A stretch of DNA of 42,461 bases from Thermococcus sp. CX2 (GCF_012027555.1 NZ_SNUQ01000007.1:1-42461); one strand, 5' to 3'. Positions 15,844-24,546 are shown, counted from the stretch's first letter. A program made the numbers and translations. The notes: a model not told the origin generated them from the letters alone.

Positions 15844-16315
15844 TTCCCTTAACCGCGTCGAGGAGTAGGCAAGTCTCAAAGCCGTTCTTGACGGCATCCA
15901 ATGCGGTAGCTTTAACGCAGTACTCAGTTGCGACGCCGCAGACGTAGACTCTCTTTACCCCCTTCTCCCTCAGAATTTCTGCCAGGTTCGTCCCCTCGAA
16001 GCCCGAATAGGCTTCCTTGTCTGGCTCGGTTGCCTTTGAGATTATCACCGCATCCTGCGGCAGCTCAACGACGAACTCTGCCCCCGGAGTGTCCTGAACG
16101 CAGTGCCTCGGCCACGGCCCACCCTGTTCCTTAAAGCTCATGTGGTTCTCAGGGTGCCAGTCCCTTGTGGCGACTATAAGGGCGCCCCTCTCCTTGAACT
16201 TCTTGATGTACTCGTTGCACTTGGAGATAATCTTATCCCCATCGGGGACTGGCAGTGTCCCACCGGGCATGAAATCCCTCTGCATGTCCACAACGATAAG
16301 CGCCTCCTCGGGCAT
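15770..16315 (-). CDS. Nicotinamidase, isochorismatase family
   Basis: The 181-residue enzyme converts nicotinamide to nicotinate for NAD salvage. Visible active-site elements are VVDMQRDFMPGGTLPVP (catalytic Asp), TRDWHPENHMSF (metal-binding Asp/His pair), GPWPRHCVQDTPGAEF, and VYVCGVATEYCVKATALDAV with the nucleophilic Cys in GVATEYCV. This matches the Pyrococcus horikoshii nicotinamidase type. I use ATG 16315, which has GGTGATTGG upstream; the TTG at 16321 is less likely. A GGTTTTAACC at 16348-16357 may be the TATA box. The C-terminal 24 codons overlap the AI-2E gene on the other strand. Confidence 0.93.
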   Translation of the reverse strand: MPEEALIVVDMQRDFMPGGTLPVPDGDKIISKCNEYIKKFKERGALIVATRDWHPENHMSFKEQGGPWPRHCVQDTPGAEFVVELPQDAVIISKATEPDKEAYSGFEGTNLAEILREKGVKRVYVCGVATEYCVKATALDAVKNGFETCLLLDAVKGIKPEDEELALKELERAGVKLLPSL

Positions 16316-16379
16316 CTCCAATCACCATAACGAAATTGGGAAGAAAGGTTAAAACCGTTTATTGGGCGACTCCGTCCAT

Positions 16380-16778
16380 TCATACCTCAAGTCTATCCTT
16401 AAACTTCGACATGTCAACGCCCTTGTCGAGGCCAAAGAGATAAGCTAAAAGCCTCTCGTCGAGGTCGCCGTAGCGCTCGCGCATAGCTTTTATCCCCTCA
16501 AGGACATCATTCTCGTCCCAGCCAAGGGAACGGGCGAGGTACTCCACCATGGCATTGAAGAGATCCTCGCTCTCCTCCTCGCTCTCGAGCAGGGCCTCAT
16601 TGATGACCAGAATTCCGTCTTTTTCCACGAGGAGGCCGCTCTCGATCGACCTTTCAATCAGCTCTTTGGCCGACCTGACGTCCATTAATCTGAGCTTGAA
16701 GGCCAGTATTCCAACCAGCTCACTCCTCGTGAACTCAGTAGAGCCTTTGTATGTTATCGCACTTTTCAGAGGGTGCAC
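16380..16778 (-). CDS. DUF2240 family protein
   Basis: The protein is 132 residues when started at the GTG at 16778, right after AGGTGGTC. It begins MHPLKSAITYKGSTEFTRSE and contains a winged-helix-like part (LVGILAFKLRLMDVRSAKEL) then GLLVEKDGILVI. This matches the archaeal DUF2240 family (unknown function), which I assign from memory. The longer frame from ATG 16826 would cover the probable promoter TTTATTTATT (16808-16820), so it is less likely. Confidence 0.72.
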   Translation of the reverse strand: MHPLKSAITYKGSTEFTRSELVGILAFKLRLMDVRSAKELIERSIESGLLVEKDGILVINEALLESEEESEDLFNAMVEYLARSLGWDENDVLEGIKAMRERYGDLDERLLAYLFGLDKGVDMSKFKDRLEV

Positions 16779-16885
16779 ACGACCACCTAACGTTTTTAGG
16801 GTGGCGGAATAAATAAACCTTTGCATCTGGGCCTTCGGCCGATAGTGGTTTAAGCTCTTAGAGAGTAGAAAAAGCGGTGGTGGTT

Positions 16886-17272
16886 ATGGAGCAGAGAACT
16901 CACAGGCTAACCTCTGAAAGGCTCGTTGGAAAGCCCATGAAGATTGAAGACGGCTACGCTGAGGTGGTTCTTGAGACGACGGAAGAGATGGCCGTCGATG
17001 AGTACGGCCTCGTTCACGGAGGCTTCACCTTCGGGCTTGCCGATTACGCCGCTATGTTGGCGGTGAACGAGCCGACCGTCGTCCTTGGAAAGGCAGAGGT
17101 AAAGTTCCTCAAGCCGGTCAAGGCAGGCGAAAGACTACTCGCAAAGGCGAAGGTTGAGGAAGACCTGGGTAGAAAGAAGCTGGTGAAAGCCGAAGTGTTC
17201 AACGAGAAGAACGAGAAGGTCTTTGAGGGAACCTTCCACTGCTACGTCCTTGAGAAGCACGTCCTCGAGTGA
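16886..17272 (+). CDS. Hotdog-fold thioesterase (PaaI/YbgC-type)
   Basis: The 128-residue protein shows the hotdog core: DEYGLVHGGFTFGLADYAAM holds the HGGxxxGLAD motif of 4HBT thioesterases, followed by AEVKFLKPVKAGERLLAKAK and a strand-rich C-terminus. Such enzymes hydrolyse acyl-CoA or acyl carrier thioesters; the natural substrate is unknown. ATG 16886 is preceded by GCGGTGGTGG. A TATA box GGTTTAAGC lies about 35 bases upstream. The PadR-MFS operon follows about 50 bases downstream and appears to have its own promoter. Confidence 0.88.
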   Translation: MEQRTHRLTSERLVGKPMKIEDGYAEVVLETTEEMAVDEYGLVHGGFTFGLADYAAMLAVNEPTVVLGKAEVKFLKPVKAGERLLAKAKVEEDLGRKKLVKAEVFNEKNEKVFEGTFHCYVLEKHVLE

Positions 17273-17274
17273 CC

Positions 17275-17290
17275 AAAATTTTTTAAATCC
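17275..17290 (+). promoter_or_regulatory. TATA box of the padR-MFS operon
   Basis: AATTTTTTAAATCCC lies just upstream of the tandem palindromes and about 35-40 bases before the padR start. Confidence 0.6.
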
Positions 17291-17292
17291 CA

Positions 17293-17322
17293 ATATCGGA
17301 TTTCGATATCGGTGTTCGATAT
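17293..17322 (+). promoter_or_regulatory. Tandem palindromic operator overlapping the padR start
   Basis: Two copies of ATATCG-N5-CGATAT sit end to end and share two-fold symmetric half-sites: 17293-17309 and 17306-17322. The first spacer is GATTT and the second GTGTT. The second copy overlaps the ATG at 17321. The pair begins about 5 bases after the TATA box, so a bound dimer would block initiation. The PadR product encoded next is the obvious candidate to bind it and repress itself and the MFS gene; that binding is inferred. Confidence 0.7.
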
Positions 17323-17611
17323 GAAGTACCGCGACTTCCTGACTCTGCACGTCCTCCACCACGCAGAAAGGGGGCCGATAACCGGTTCTTTCATGATGGA
17401 AGAGCTCAAAAGACATGGCTATCACATCAGTCCGGGCACGATATACCCACTCCTGCACAGCATGGAAAAAAGCGGACTCTTAAAGAGCCGCTGGGAGGTC
17501 AGGGAAGGGAGGCGCGTCAGGGTCTATGAAATAACCGATCTTGGAAGAAAAGCACTGGAGGAAGGTAAGGCAAGGGTTAGAGAGCTCTGCCGAGAGCTGC
17601 TGGAGGAATGA
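17321..17611 (+). CDS. PadR family transcriptional regulator
   Basis: The 96-residue winged-helix protein has the PadR signature: DFLTLHVLHHAERGPITGSF, then HISPGTIYPLLHSMEKSGLL as recognition part, and EVREGRRVRVYEITDLGRKA as wing. It lacks the long C-terminal helix domain of large PadR proteins. ATG 17321 has GGTG five bases upstream. Its stop is 3 bases before the MFS gene, so they form an operon; PadR family proteins often sense small molecules and control efflux pumps, in line with this neighbour. Confidence 0.9.
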   Translation: MKYRDFLTLHVLHHAERGPITGSFMMEELKRHGYHISPGTIYPLLHSMEKSGLLKSRWEVREGRRVRVYEITDLGRKALEEGKARVRELCRELLEE

Positions 17612-17614
17612 GGG

Positions 17615-18793
17615 ATGGAGAAGAAAGAACAGAAAATTCTGGGAGTGAGCTGGAACGTCTTCCTGCTCGGGATTGTCAGTTTCCTCAACGACATGAGCAG
17701 CGAGATGATAGCCCCCGTTGTGCCCACCTATCTAACGGATGTGCTCGGAATAGGCAAGGCCGCGAGCGGTTCAATTATGGGGTTGATAGAGAGCCTCAGC
17801 TCGCTCTTCAAGGTGCTCTTCGGCTACTTCAGCGACCGCTTTAGAAAAAGGAAGCTCTTCGTGGCCTTCGGCTACCTCTTCTCAACCATAGCGAAGGCAG
17901 CGCTCGCCTTCGTTCACTCCTGGTGGGAGTTCATAACGCTCAGGATTCTCGACAGGGTTGGGAAGGGGATAAGGACCGCCCCGAGGGACGCACTGATAGC
18001 TGAATCGAGCGAGAAGGGAAAGACGGGCAAGTCCTTCGGCTTCCACAGGATGATGGACACCCTTGGAGCGGTGGCCGGACCGCTCACGGCGATAGCCATC
18101 CTCAAACTGCTGAAAGACATCCCAATGGAGACCGCCTACCGCTACGTTTTCCTGCTCTCGGCAGTCCCGGGAATAATCGGCGTGGTCATCGTGGTTCTCC
18201 TTGTAAAGGACAAGGGAGGGGACGTAAAAAGGAAGATAAAGGGAATATCGGCCCTCAAATCCAAGAACCTGCGCCTTTTCCTGCTTGTGGTTGCCATCGG
18301 CGCGCTCGGGAGGTACAGCTACGCCTTCACCCTCTGGAAGGCGGAAGAGCTCGGCTTCTCCGTCGTTCAGGGACTGGGCTTTTACGCGCTCTTCAACCTA
18401 ATCTACGCCCTATCAGCCTATCCTCTCGGGGCTTACTCGGACACATTCGGAAAGAAGAAGATGATAACCATCGGGTTTGGCCTGGCAGCACTCGCTTCCC
18501 TCACCTTCGCCTACGCCAGGGACATATACACGCTCATAGCGGCCTTCGTCCTCTACGGCCTCTACATAGCCATTGAGGACACTATCCCGAGGGCCTACAT
18601 GGCCGACTTAGCGAAGGAATTCGAGAAGGGCACGGTAATAGGAGCATACCACACCGTCTTCGGAGTTTTCGTCTTCCCAGCGTCCGTCATAGCGGGCTGG
18701 CTCTGGCAGAGCTATTCACTGACCTACTCGTTCACCTTCGCGGCGCTGATGAACATGCTGGCGATGGGGCTGATGGTTTTCGTGAGGGAATGA
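17615..18793 (+). CDS. MFS transporter, likely efflux
   Basis: The 392-residue protein has about 12 hydrophobic segments. FLNDMSSEMIAPVVPTYLTD near the start resembles the MFS helix-1 DMxxE motif, and FGYFSDRFRKRKLFVAFGYL is the A motif after helix 2; LRILDRVGKGIRTAPRDALI is a well conserved stretch in this subgroup of transporters. Adjacent PadR regulator and the tandem operator suggest a controlled export pump for an unknown toxic compound or metabolite. It starts 3 bases after padR with GAGGAATGAGGG. Confidence 0.88.
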   Translation: MEKKEQKILGVSWNVFLLGIVSFLNDMSSEMIAPVVPTYLTDVLGIGKAASGSIMGLIESLSSLFKVLFGYFSDRFRKRKLFVAFGYLFSTIAKAALAFVHSWWEFITLRILDRVGKGIRTAPRDALIAESSEKGKTGKSFGFHRMMDTLGAVAGPLTAIAILKLLKDIPMETAYRYVFLLSAVPGIIGVVIVVLLVKDKGGDVKRKIKGISALKSKNLRLFLLVVAIGALGRYSYAFTLWKAEELGFSVVQGLGFYALFNLIYALSAYPLGAYSDTFGKKKMITIGFGLAALASLTFAYARDIYTLIAAFVLYGLYIAIEDTIPRAYMADLAKEFEKGTVIGAYHTVFGVFVFPASVIAGWLWQSYSLTYSFTFAALMNMLAMGLMVFVRE

Positions 18794-18842
18794 CTCCCCT
18801 TTCCTATTTTACGAATCGTGACGCTCAGAGAAGAAAAGGGAA

Positions 18843-19058
18843 TTAGGCACCGAGCTTCTCAAGCTCTTCCTTTCCTATGAGTAGAGGCCTCTCAGCCTCT
18901 ATAACGTAGCTTAGCTCCCAGAGGACTTCACCTTTGTTCATGGCCTTGGCGTAGCGCTCGGCCATCTCCTCGGCCTCTTCAAGTGAGTTAGCCTCGATTA
19001 TCCTCCTGACGTACCATTTCCTATCTCCAAAGCGAAGCTTGAACTCCGCCATGTACAT
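18843..19058 (-). CDS. Uncharacterised small protein
   Basis: The product is 71 residues from ATG 19058, with alternating charged residues and a central helix (SLEEAEEMAERYAKAMNKGE). It begins with a strand-like AEFKLRFGDRKWYVRR. The pattern looks like a small alpha/beta protein typical of Thermococcales hypothetical proteins. GGTGGTG upstream and TATA-like GTTTTTATACTTCC (about 19088-19100) support expression. Another ATG two codons later cannot be excluded. No family is recognised. Confidence 0.62.
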   Translation of the reverse strand: MYMAEFKLRFGDRKWYVRRIIEANSLEEAEEMAERYAKAMNKGEVLWELSYVIEAERPLLIGKEELEKLGA

Positions 19059-19104
19059 GGGCACCACCGTAGGGAGTTCGGTCGGAAGTATAAAAACCTA
19101 AGGC

Positions 19105-19359
19105 TCACGGTTCCTCCGCGTAGTAAGCCCCGTTCCTCTCAACGGTCCCGAAGATCTTGCCCCCTTCCTTCGTGCGGAGCTCCACGAGGACCTTAGCGGG
19201 CTCGCGCTCAACTTCATCCTCCACAACTCTCTTGCTTAGAACCTGGATAAAGGCATCCCCCAGCCTCTCGAACTCGAAGACGAGAACGTCATCCTCCCAT
19301 CTGTGGCCGCGGTAAGAAACGCCGCCCATTCTAAAAGTAACCTCAACCTTAACCTTCAT
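19105..19359 (-). CDS. Uncharacterised small beta-rich protein
   Basis: The 84-residue protein, starting MKVKVEVTFRMGGVSYRGHR, has alternating polar and nonpolar residues, as in beta strands, with charged stretches. I recognise no family. GGAGG stands in the right place before the ATG at 19359; a GTTTTTATG-type TATA box lies about 30 bases further up. It lies between the small gene at 18843 and the HAN gene, and could be co-transcribed with neither. Confidence 0.6.
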   Translation of the reverse strand: MKVKVEVTFRMGGVSYRGHRWEDDVLVFEFERLGDAFIQVLSKRVVEDEVEREPAKVLVELRTKEGGKIFGTVERNGAYYAEEP

Positions 19360-19428
19360 TCGGACTCCTCCAAAAACTTGTACCATAAAAACCTTCAGCT
19401 TTCACCTTTAAAAAGGTTGGGAAAAGGG

Positions 19429-21654
19429 TCAAGAGCTCTTCTTCAGCTTGAGCACCTGCTTGGCGAACTCCTCAAGCACTTCCTTGCGCATACCCTCGAA
19501 GAACTTTATTGAGCCGGCGTAGCCGTGGCCGCCGCCCTCGATGCCAGCGCTCGGGAGGGCCTCCTGGAGCTTGGGTATTATCTCGTTGAGGTCGAAGTTG
19601 TAGGCCGCCATGCCGTCTGAAGCCCTCACCACCGCGAAGTCTGGGCCGTAGGCCAAGGTTAGTATCGGGCTGTCTTCGCCGTACTTCTCCTTGAAGTGGT
19701 CGTGGATCAGGCCGCTCAGCTTGCCGGGACTCGGGTAGCTGAACTTCGGTGCATAGAGCTCTATGTCTATGGTGTTGAACCTTATGCCGTTCGGCAGGAC
19801 GACGCTCTTAACGTGCGGCAGTGAAGCCCTAAGGGCCTTCTCCTGCTTCTCCTTGACCTCTGGATAAATTGCGTCGATAAGCATCCTGTGCCTCTGCAGG
19901 TTGCCCGTCAGGAGGAGTATCTCGTCAATTATGCCGTGCCCGTCCATGAACTTCCAGAAGTAGGCCTCGTGGTCTATAACCTCGGCTATCTTCTTGAGAT
20001 CCTCCTCGGTTAGACCCTTCGCCTTCTTGGCGATCTCAAGGTACTGGTAGAACTCCGGTGCTTTACTCCTGTCGCCGGTTCCGGCTATGGCTGGCAGGTG
20101 CTTTATCTTGTCCTCCACTGCCGGGTTTATGTAGCGGGCCACTTCAGTTGCCAGCATTCCGGCGGTCAGTTCGTAGTAGCCGCGCTTGATGTGGTGGGGG
20201 TTGACGTGGACGTCGACGTACTCATCGACGGCGGCTTTGTCCTCGCTTATCCACTCCCTCGGGTCGTGGTGGTCGATGACGACTATCGGAACGCCGTAGG
20301 CCTTGATGCGCTTGTAGGCAGGAATGTCCTCGCTCGTTCCGCCGTTGTCCACTATAACGACGAGCGGTAATGGATCGCCGAACTTCTCGTGGTCCTCGAC
20401 CATGAAGATTATGTCCTTGAGGACATCCTCAAGCTCGTAGAACGGTGCTCTGCTCGGTCTGCGCTTGAAGAGCTTCCACCTCGCGCCGGGGTCCGGGGAA
20501 ACTTCCTCGATGAGCGGGACTATTGCATATTCGAGCGCCAGACCAGAGGTATAGCCGTCGGCATCGGCGTGGTGCCTCAGCAGTATCGGCCTTCCCTCGT
20601 AGATGGCACGCCTTATCATGAAGGCGGCCTTCATTATCTTTGGCTTGAGCTTCTCCAGAACCTCGCTCTCCACGAGGAAGCCAACGTCCTCGGGCTGGGC
20701 CTTCCTGTCAAGCTCCTCCTCGATTTTCTTCTTTACCGCAGCTGCTTCCGGACCCCAGAGGCGGGCCATGTCGCTGACTTCTATCTGTATCTCGCCGGAG
20801 TGGAAGGCTATCTTTCCGATTATCTCAACGATGTCGCCGACGTTTATGTTAGGATAGGCCCTAACGCCCGGTGCCTCAAAGGCGGCCGCCCATGTTATGC
20901 CCGTTCCGTCGGTTATCGTGAAGACCGTCGGGCCGCCGGTGACCTGTATCTGAGTGACCCTACCGCGTATCCTCACGGTTTTCCCGGCCATGTCCTTCCT
21001 GAGTTCACCGATCGGCGTAACCGGAAGCTCTTTTCTAACGACGACCTCCTTGTAGTGCTTGAGGGCCGACTCTATGAGGTCAACCTCGCGCTTGTCAGGC
21101 CTCACATCGAGAACCTGAACGAGTATCTCCTGACCCGGAACGTAATCCCTGCCGCCGAGGAGGTCTTTCCTCTTGATGAGGCCCGTTACATGGGGATTGA
21201 GCTTGACAAAGACTCCGAAGCGCTCCACCCTGTCGATGGTTCCCTTATAGACGTTGCCGACCTCAACATCTTCGTAGTCGCAGGTCTTGTCGAGGATGTA
21301 GACGACCTTGTACTTCCTCATACAGTCTGGACAGACCCAGGTAGTTTCCATGCCAGGCTCCCAGGGCTCCTTCACTTTTCCGCAGATGTCGCAGGCGAGA
21401 ACCCTTCCAGTTCCGCCACAGGTGGGGCAGGTGTCGTAGACGGGAACGACGCCCTTACCATGACACTCTGGACAGGGAATCTCATCGACCTCATCATCAA
21501 CACCGAGGTAATCCAAATTCCTGTAGCCTTTGAGCTGCTTGTCGAGCTTAAAATCAGCCGGAACGTAGCCCCAGCCGTTGCACACCTCACACTCCTTCTC
21601 GCCGACCTTGACTTTACCCGTTCCGTGACACTCGGGACAGTCTCTAACGACCAT
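19429..21654 (-). CDS. DHH-family nuclease with DnaJ-type zinc fingers, Hef-associated nuclease HAN-type
   Basis: The 741-residue protein combines an N-terminal zinc-binding part (repeated CPECHGTG, CPECHGKG, CPTCGGTG, CDICGK), an S1 domain (VGNVYKGTIDRVERFGVFVK), an OB-fold part (GKTVRIRGRVTQIQVTGGPT), then a RecJ-like DHH core: RHHADADGYTSGLALEY (motif I), VVIVDNGGTSEDI, IVVIDHHDPREW (DHH) and the C-terminal DHHA1 motif GGGHGYAGSIKFF. Size and layout fit Pyrococcus PF0399 (HAN), the second RecJ-like protein, which binds Hef and acts as a 3'-5' nuclease at stalled forks; the GAN paralogue of CMG is shorter. ATG 21654 follows GGAGAG. Confidence 0.85.
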   Translation of the reverse strand: MVVRDCPECHGTGKVKVGEKECEVCNGWGYVPADFKLDKQLKGYRNLDYLGVDDEVDEIPCPECHGKGVVPVYDTCPTCGGTGRVLACDICGKVKEPWEPGMETTWVCPDCMRKYKVVYILDKTCDYEDVEVGNVYKGTIDRVERFGVFVKLNPHVTGLIKRKDLLGGRDYVPGQEILVQVLDVRPDKREVDLIESALKHYKEVVVRKELPVTPIGELRKDMAGKTVRIRGRVTQIQVTGGPTVFTITDGTGITWAAAFEAPGVRAYPNINVGDIVEIIGKIAFHSGEIQIEVSDMARLWGPEAAAVKKKIEEELDRKAQPEDVGFLVESEVLEKLKPKIMKAAFMIRRAIYEGRPILLRHHADADGYTSGLALEYAIVPLIEEVSPDPGARWKLFKRRPSRAPFYELEDVLKDIIFMVEDHEKFGDPLPLVVIVDNGGTSEDIPAYKRIKAYGVPIVVIDHHDPREWISEDKAAVDEYVDVHVNPHHIKRGYYELTAGMLATEVARYINPAVEDKIKHLPAIAGTGDRSKAPEFYQYLEIAKKAKGLTEEDLKKIAEVIDHEAYFWKFMDGHGIIDEILLLTGNLQRHRMLIDAIYPEVKEKQEKALRASLPHVKSVVLPNGIRFNTIDIELYAPKFSYPSPGKLSGLIHDHFKEKYGEDSPILTLAYGPDFAVVRASDGMAAYNFDLNEIIPKLQEALPSAGIEGGGHGYAGSIKFFEGMRKEVLEEFAKQVLKLKKSS

Positions 21655-21692
21655 GGCTCGCACTCTCCAGAAGTTTTCTCACTACGTCCCCC

Positions 21693-22871
21693 TTAGGCCG
21701 ATGGAGACTTATAACCTTTTGTCTCTGCCCCATGAAAGAATCCCCAGAAGACCGCCATGGAGAGTGCGTAGAGGAGGGCCGTTATCAGGAATGGCCAGGT
21801 GAGGGAGAAGTCGAAGATCATACCGCCGATATACTGCCCCAGCCCGAAGGTTGCCGTCCAAGAGAGGTTGTTGAGTGCCATCACCGTTGAGCGCTCCTCC
21901 TTGGAGAAGAAGCCCATCATGAAGGAGTTCCATATCGGGTTGACTATGTTCATGAGGATTGTCCTCACTGTGTAGATGACCGCCGCTATGGGGAAGGTTG
22001 GGGAGAAGGGCATGACCGCTATCAGGAAGCTGGCGCTCCCGTTGAAGGAAACTATGGTCTTAACGCTGCCGAGCCTGTCGGCTATCATTGGAAGGACGAA
22101 CATTCCAATGCCCATTATGAACTGCTGGAGGGCAAAGAGCCAGCCGATGCTTTCCAAGCTAGTGCCAAAGCGCTGGTTGAAATAGAGACCCATGTATGGG
22201 ATGGTAACACCCGCACCAAGGCCGATGAGGGCACTTGGCAATGCAAAGCGGCCGATTTTAAGGAGCAGTTTCCTGTTGAGGTCGAGCCTCTTCTCGGTGT
22301 TCGCCAACACGGACTTTACGAAGAGCACGAGCAGGAACCTTATCGGGATTATAAAGAGCACGAGGGCAAAGACCTCTCGATAACTCATGTACCTTGACAG
22401 GAAGCCAGCTAAGAGGAGACCGACTGCGGAACCAATGGTTCCCATCGCGGAGGAAAGGCTGAAGAGGTAGTGCCTCTTTTCATCACTCACCTCACCACTC
22501 AGCAGGGCCATGTAGGAGGGGCTCTCAAAGGCGAGGCCGATTCCTATGAGTACTCCACCTAACGTGAGCATTGCAATCGTCGGGTAGAAGACCTGAAAGG
22601 CTCTCCCCAGGAACATTAGTGAGACACCAAGGAGAACGGCCTTCTTATATCCTATCCTCGCCCCCAGTGGCCCCGAAAACAGTAGAACGCTCGCCTGGGC
22701 CAGCGTCGAGAGCGAGAAGACGATACCTATGTCGGCGTAATTGAAACCGAGCGATTTGAGGTAGAAGGGGAATATGAACCACGCTATGTTGCCACCCAAC
22801 CAGGATATGAACGAATACGCGACGAGCAGCCAAGCGTCCCTGCTAAAGCCCCTGTAATTCTGCAGCGACAT
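21693..22871 (-). CDS. MFS transporter
   Basis: The 392-residue protein has about 12 membrane helices. The N-terminal region AWLLVAYSFISWLGGNIAWF and FSGPLGARIGYKKAVLLGVS (A motif between helices 2 and 3) show the major facilitator superfamily; a second loop motif MIADRLGSVKTIVSF follows helix 8. It belongs to a different subgroup from the one after padR. The substrate is unknown. It stands 29 bases upstream of the HAN gene on the same strand, so HAN may be co-transcribed. GTTTATATAC lies only about 25-30 bases before the ATG and no Shine-Dalgarno is visible, which fits a leaderless start. Confidence 0.85.
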   Translation of the reverse strand: MSLQNYRGFSRDAWLLVAYSFISWLGGNIAWFIFPFYLKSLGFNYADIGIVFSLSTLAQASVLLFSGPLGARIGYKKAVLLGVSLMFLGRAFQVFYPTIAMLTLGGVLIGIGLAFESPSYMALLSGEVSDEKRHYLFSLSSAMGTIGSAVGLLLAGFLSRYMSYREVFALVLFIIPIRFLLVLFVKSVLANTEKRLDLNRKLLLKIGRFALPSALIGLGAGVTIPYMGLYFNQRFGTSLESIGWLFALQQFIMGIGMFVLPMIADRLGSVKTIVSFNGSASFLIAVMPFSPTFPIAAVIYTVRTILMNIVNPIWNSFMMGFFSKEERSTVMALNNLSWTATFGLGQYIGGMIFDFSLTWPFLITALLYALSMAVFWGFFHGAETKGYKSPSA

Positions 22872-22893
22872 GAACGTTTAGATGAAGGTTTGA

Positions 22894-22909
22894 GTATATA
22901 AACTTACCC
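22894..22909 (-). promoter_or_regulatory. TATA box, apparently leaderless MFS gene
   Basis: GTAAGTTTATATAC on the minus strand, centred near 22901, places the transcript start about 6 bases or fewer from the ATG at 22871. Confidence 0.6.
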
Positions 22910-23033
22910 CACGCACTACCGAAAAACTTATTAATTAAAAGAAGCATTACTCAGCGTTTAAATCGAAAAATATGACGATTTCCGGGCTCAAATAAAAGAT
23001 GGTAAAATTAGAGAAACGGGGTAAAATAAGATG

Positions 23034-24503
23034 TTAATTTTCTTCCATGAACTTTTCCACAGCAAGTCTAGTTTCTTCATAGGTCTTTCCGGCGAGTATT
23101 ATCACCTTGTACTGAGGATTCTCCGGGTTGTCCAGCTCCTTTATCACGTAACCATTCTGCTCTATCTCGGCCTTGATGGCGTCAATAGCCGCCTTACCGT
23201 AGACATCCTCGAGTAAAATCCAAGCCTTGTTGCTAACCCATCCACCGATGATGATGACGTTCTTGTCCGATGGCAGGCTTGTAAGGTCGGTGTCCTCGAT
23301 GATGAAGTCGTAGACGTTCCCAGTCGCTTCAACCTTCGGGGCGGTTATTGAGATCGTCCGGGTAACGGTGGCAACGCGGACAAAGCGGTAGCCTTCAACC
23401 CCGGTTATGGCGCCGTTCTCATCCCTCGTGAAAACGGCCGTTAGTTCAAGACCCCAGTCAGTGGGCAGCTTTATAGAATCTCCCTCCCCAATAAAGACCC
23501 TCGGGAAGCTCGCGAGGCTCTCGTTCACGTGGAGGTACAGGGTGTAGAGCCCGTTGGCCGGGTCTATATCCCACACCCACTGTCCCTTGTAGACCTCGCC
23601 GTCCGAGTACTGCTTGACCTTCTCGTAGTACCAGTAGTCGTAGGTAACCATCTGCACGTTGTTTATCCCCACAAAGAAGTCCGTCGGGGTGAAGAGGAAG
23701 ACGTTCCTTGCCCCAGCTTCGAGAAGCTCGTTTATTCTGGCCGATGGATAGGTATCGTACTCCTCGAAATCCTCCGCACCGTTGGCATCGACGTACATAA
23801 CGTAGTACTTGTCCTCAGTCATCGTTTTGGTCTTGATGAGGCCGCTGGGGTAGGTCAGTTCGATGAGCATCTTGGAAACGTCGAGATTTATATCCAGCAT
23901 TTTTATCTTCCATCCCCCAACGATGATAGAATCTCCAAGGCCTTTGGATTCCGAATCGGCCTCTGTGTAAAAGTAGAAGTACATAGTGTCCCTGCCGTCC
24001 ACGGTCGTTGGGACGACCTTGTAGTCTCCTCCAATGTCAAGGGGGGTGGTGTTCTCGTTGAATATTATTTCGATGCTCCTGTCGAGGAACTCCACCATCC
24101 CCTTGGTAGAGTTGAAACTAACCCGAGAGAAGTTGACCTGAACGACAACCGCATGACCAACCGGCTGGTCACTGACGTTTATCCCAACGTCGGGCATGTC
24201 AATGGGATTGAGCTTGTATGTCTGGTTGTTATCGGGAATTATAACACTGTGATACTCAACCGGGACAGAAACGGTGGCGGTGTAAGTTCCCTGAGATATG
24301 CCATTGAGAACCAGAAAAGCCCCAAGCCTCGAGCCGGTTATCGCATCTTCACCGATGTGGAGCGGCACGCCGTTCACTATCTTGGTTGTGGGAAGAACTA
24401 TTACGGAATTAGCGGAGTTAATGCCCGCAACGGCTCCCTGAACTGGCATGAAAAGTGAGCTCAGAATCGCAAGGCTCACAAACATTGCTAAAGCCTTTTT
24501 CAT
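23034..24503 (-). CDS. S-layer-like secreted protein
   Basis: The 489-residue protein starts with a typical Sec signal peptide, MKKALAMFVSLAILSSLFMP, with cleavage probably around residue 26. The body is strand rich with several possible N-glycosylation sites (NQT, NVS, NFS, NST, NTT, NES). The C-terminal 80 residues (SDKNVIIIGGWVSNKAWILL through KVIILAGKTYEETRLAVEKF) resemble the C-terminal S-layer domain of Thermococcales and other euryarchaeal S-layer proteins. It is shorter than a main S-layer protein (usually about 600), so it may be an accessory or paralogue. GGTGACG precedes the ATG. It is divergent from the C/D RNA and DUF2391 gene. Confidence 0.82.
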   Translation of the reverse strand: MKKALAMFVSLAILSSLFMPVQGAVAGINSANSVIVLPTTKIVNGVPLHIGEDAITGSRLGAFLVLNGISQGTYTATVSVPVEYHSVIIPDNNQTYKLNPIDMPDVGINVSDQPVGHAVVVQVNFSRVSFNSTKGMVEFLDRSIEIIFNENTTPLDIGGDYKVVPTTVDGRDTMYFYFYTEADSESKGLGDSIIVGGWKIKMLDINLDVSKMLIELTYPSGLIKTKTMTEDKYYVMYVDANGAEDFEEYDTYPSARINELLEAGARNVFLFTPTDFFVGINNVQMVTYDYWYYEKVKQYSDGEVYKGQWVWDIDPANGLYTLYLHVNESLASFPRVFIGEGDSIKLPTDWGLELTAVFTRDENGAITGVEGYRFVRVATVTRTISITAPKVEATGNVYDFIIEDTDLTSLPSDKNVIIIGGWVSNKAWILLEDVYGKAAIDAIKAEIEQNGYVIKELDNPENPQYKVIILAGKTYEETRLAVEKFMEEN

Positions 24504-24529
24504 TGTTCGTCACCGAATTAAAGTGAATC

Positions 24530-24546
24530 TCAAGGTTTATAACTTT
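24530..24546. promoter_or_regulatory. Bidirectional TATA box between the S-layer-like gene and the C/D RNA
   Basis: AAGGTTTATAAC (24532-24543) reads as a TATA box on both strands. In the plus direction the expected start is about 24563, matching the 5' end of the C/D RNA; in the minus direction it is about 30-40 bases from the ATG at 24503. Confidence 0.65.

Noticed and set aside
20389-21696. 435-codon open frame on the plus strand opposite the HAN gene
   Set aside because: It lies wholly antisense to a well supported gene, has no ribosome site or known domain, and follows from GC-rich codon bias in the true frame.
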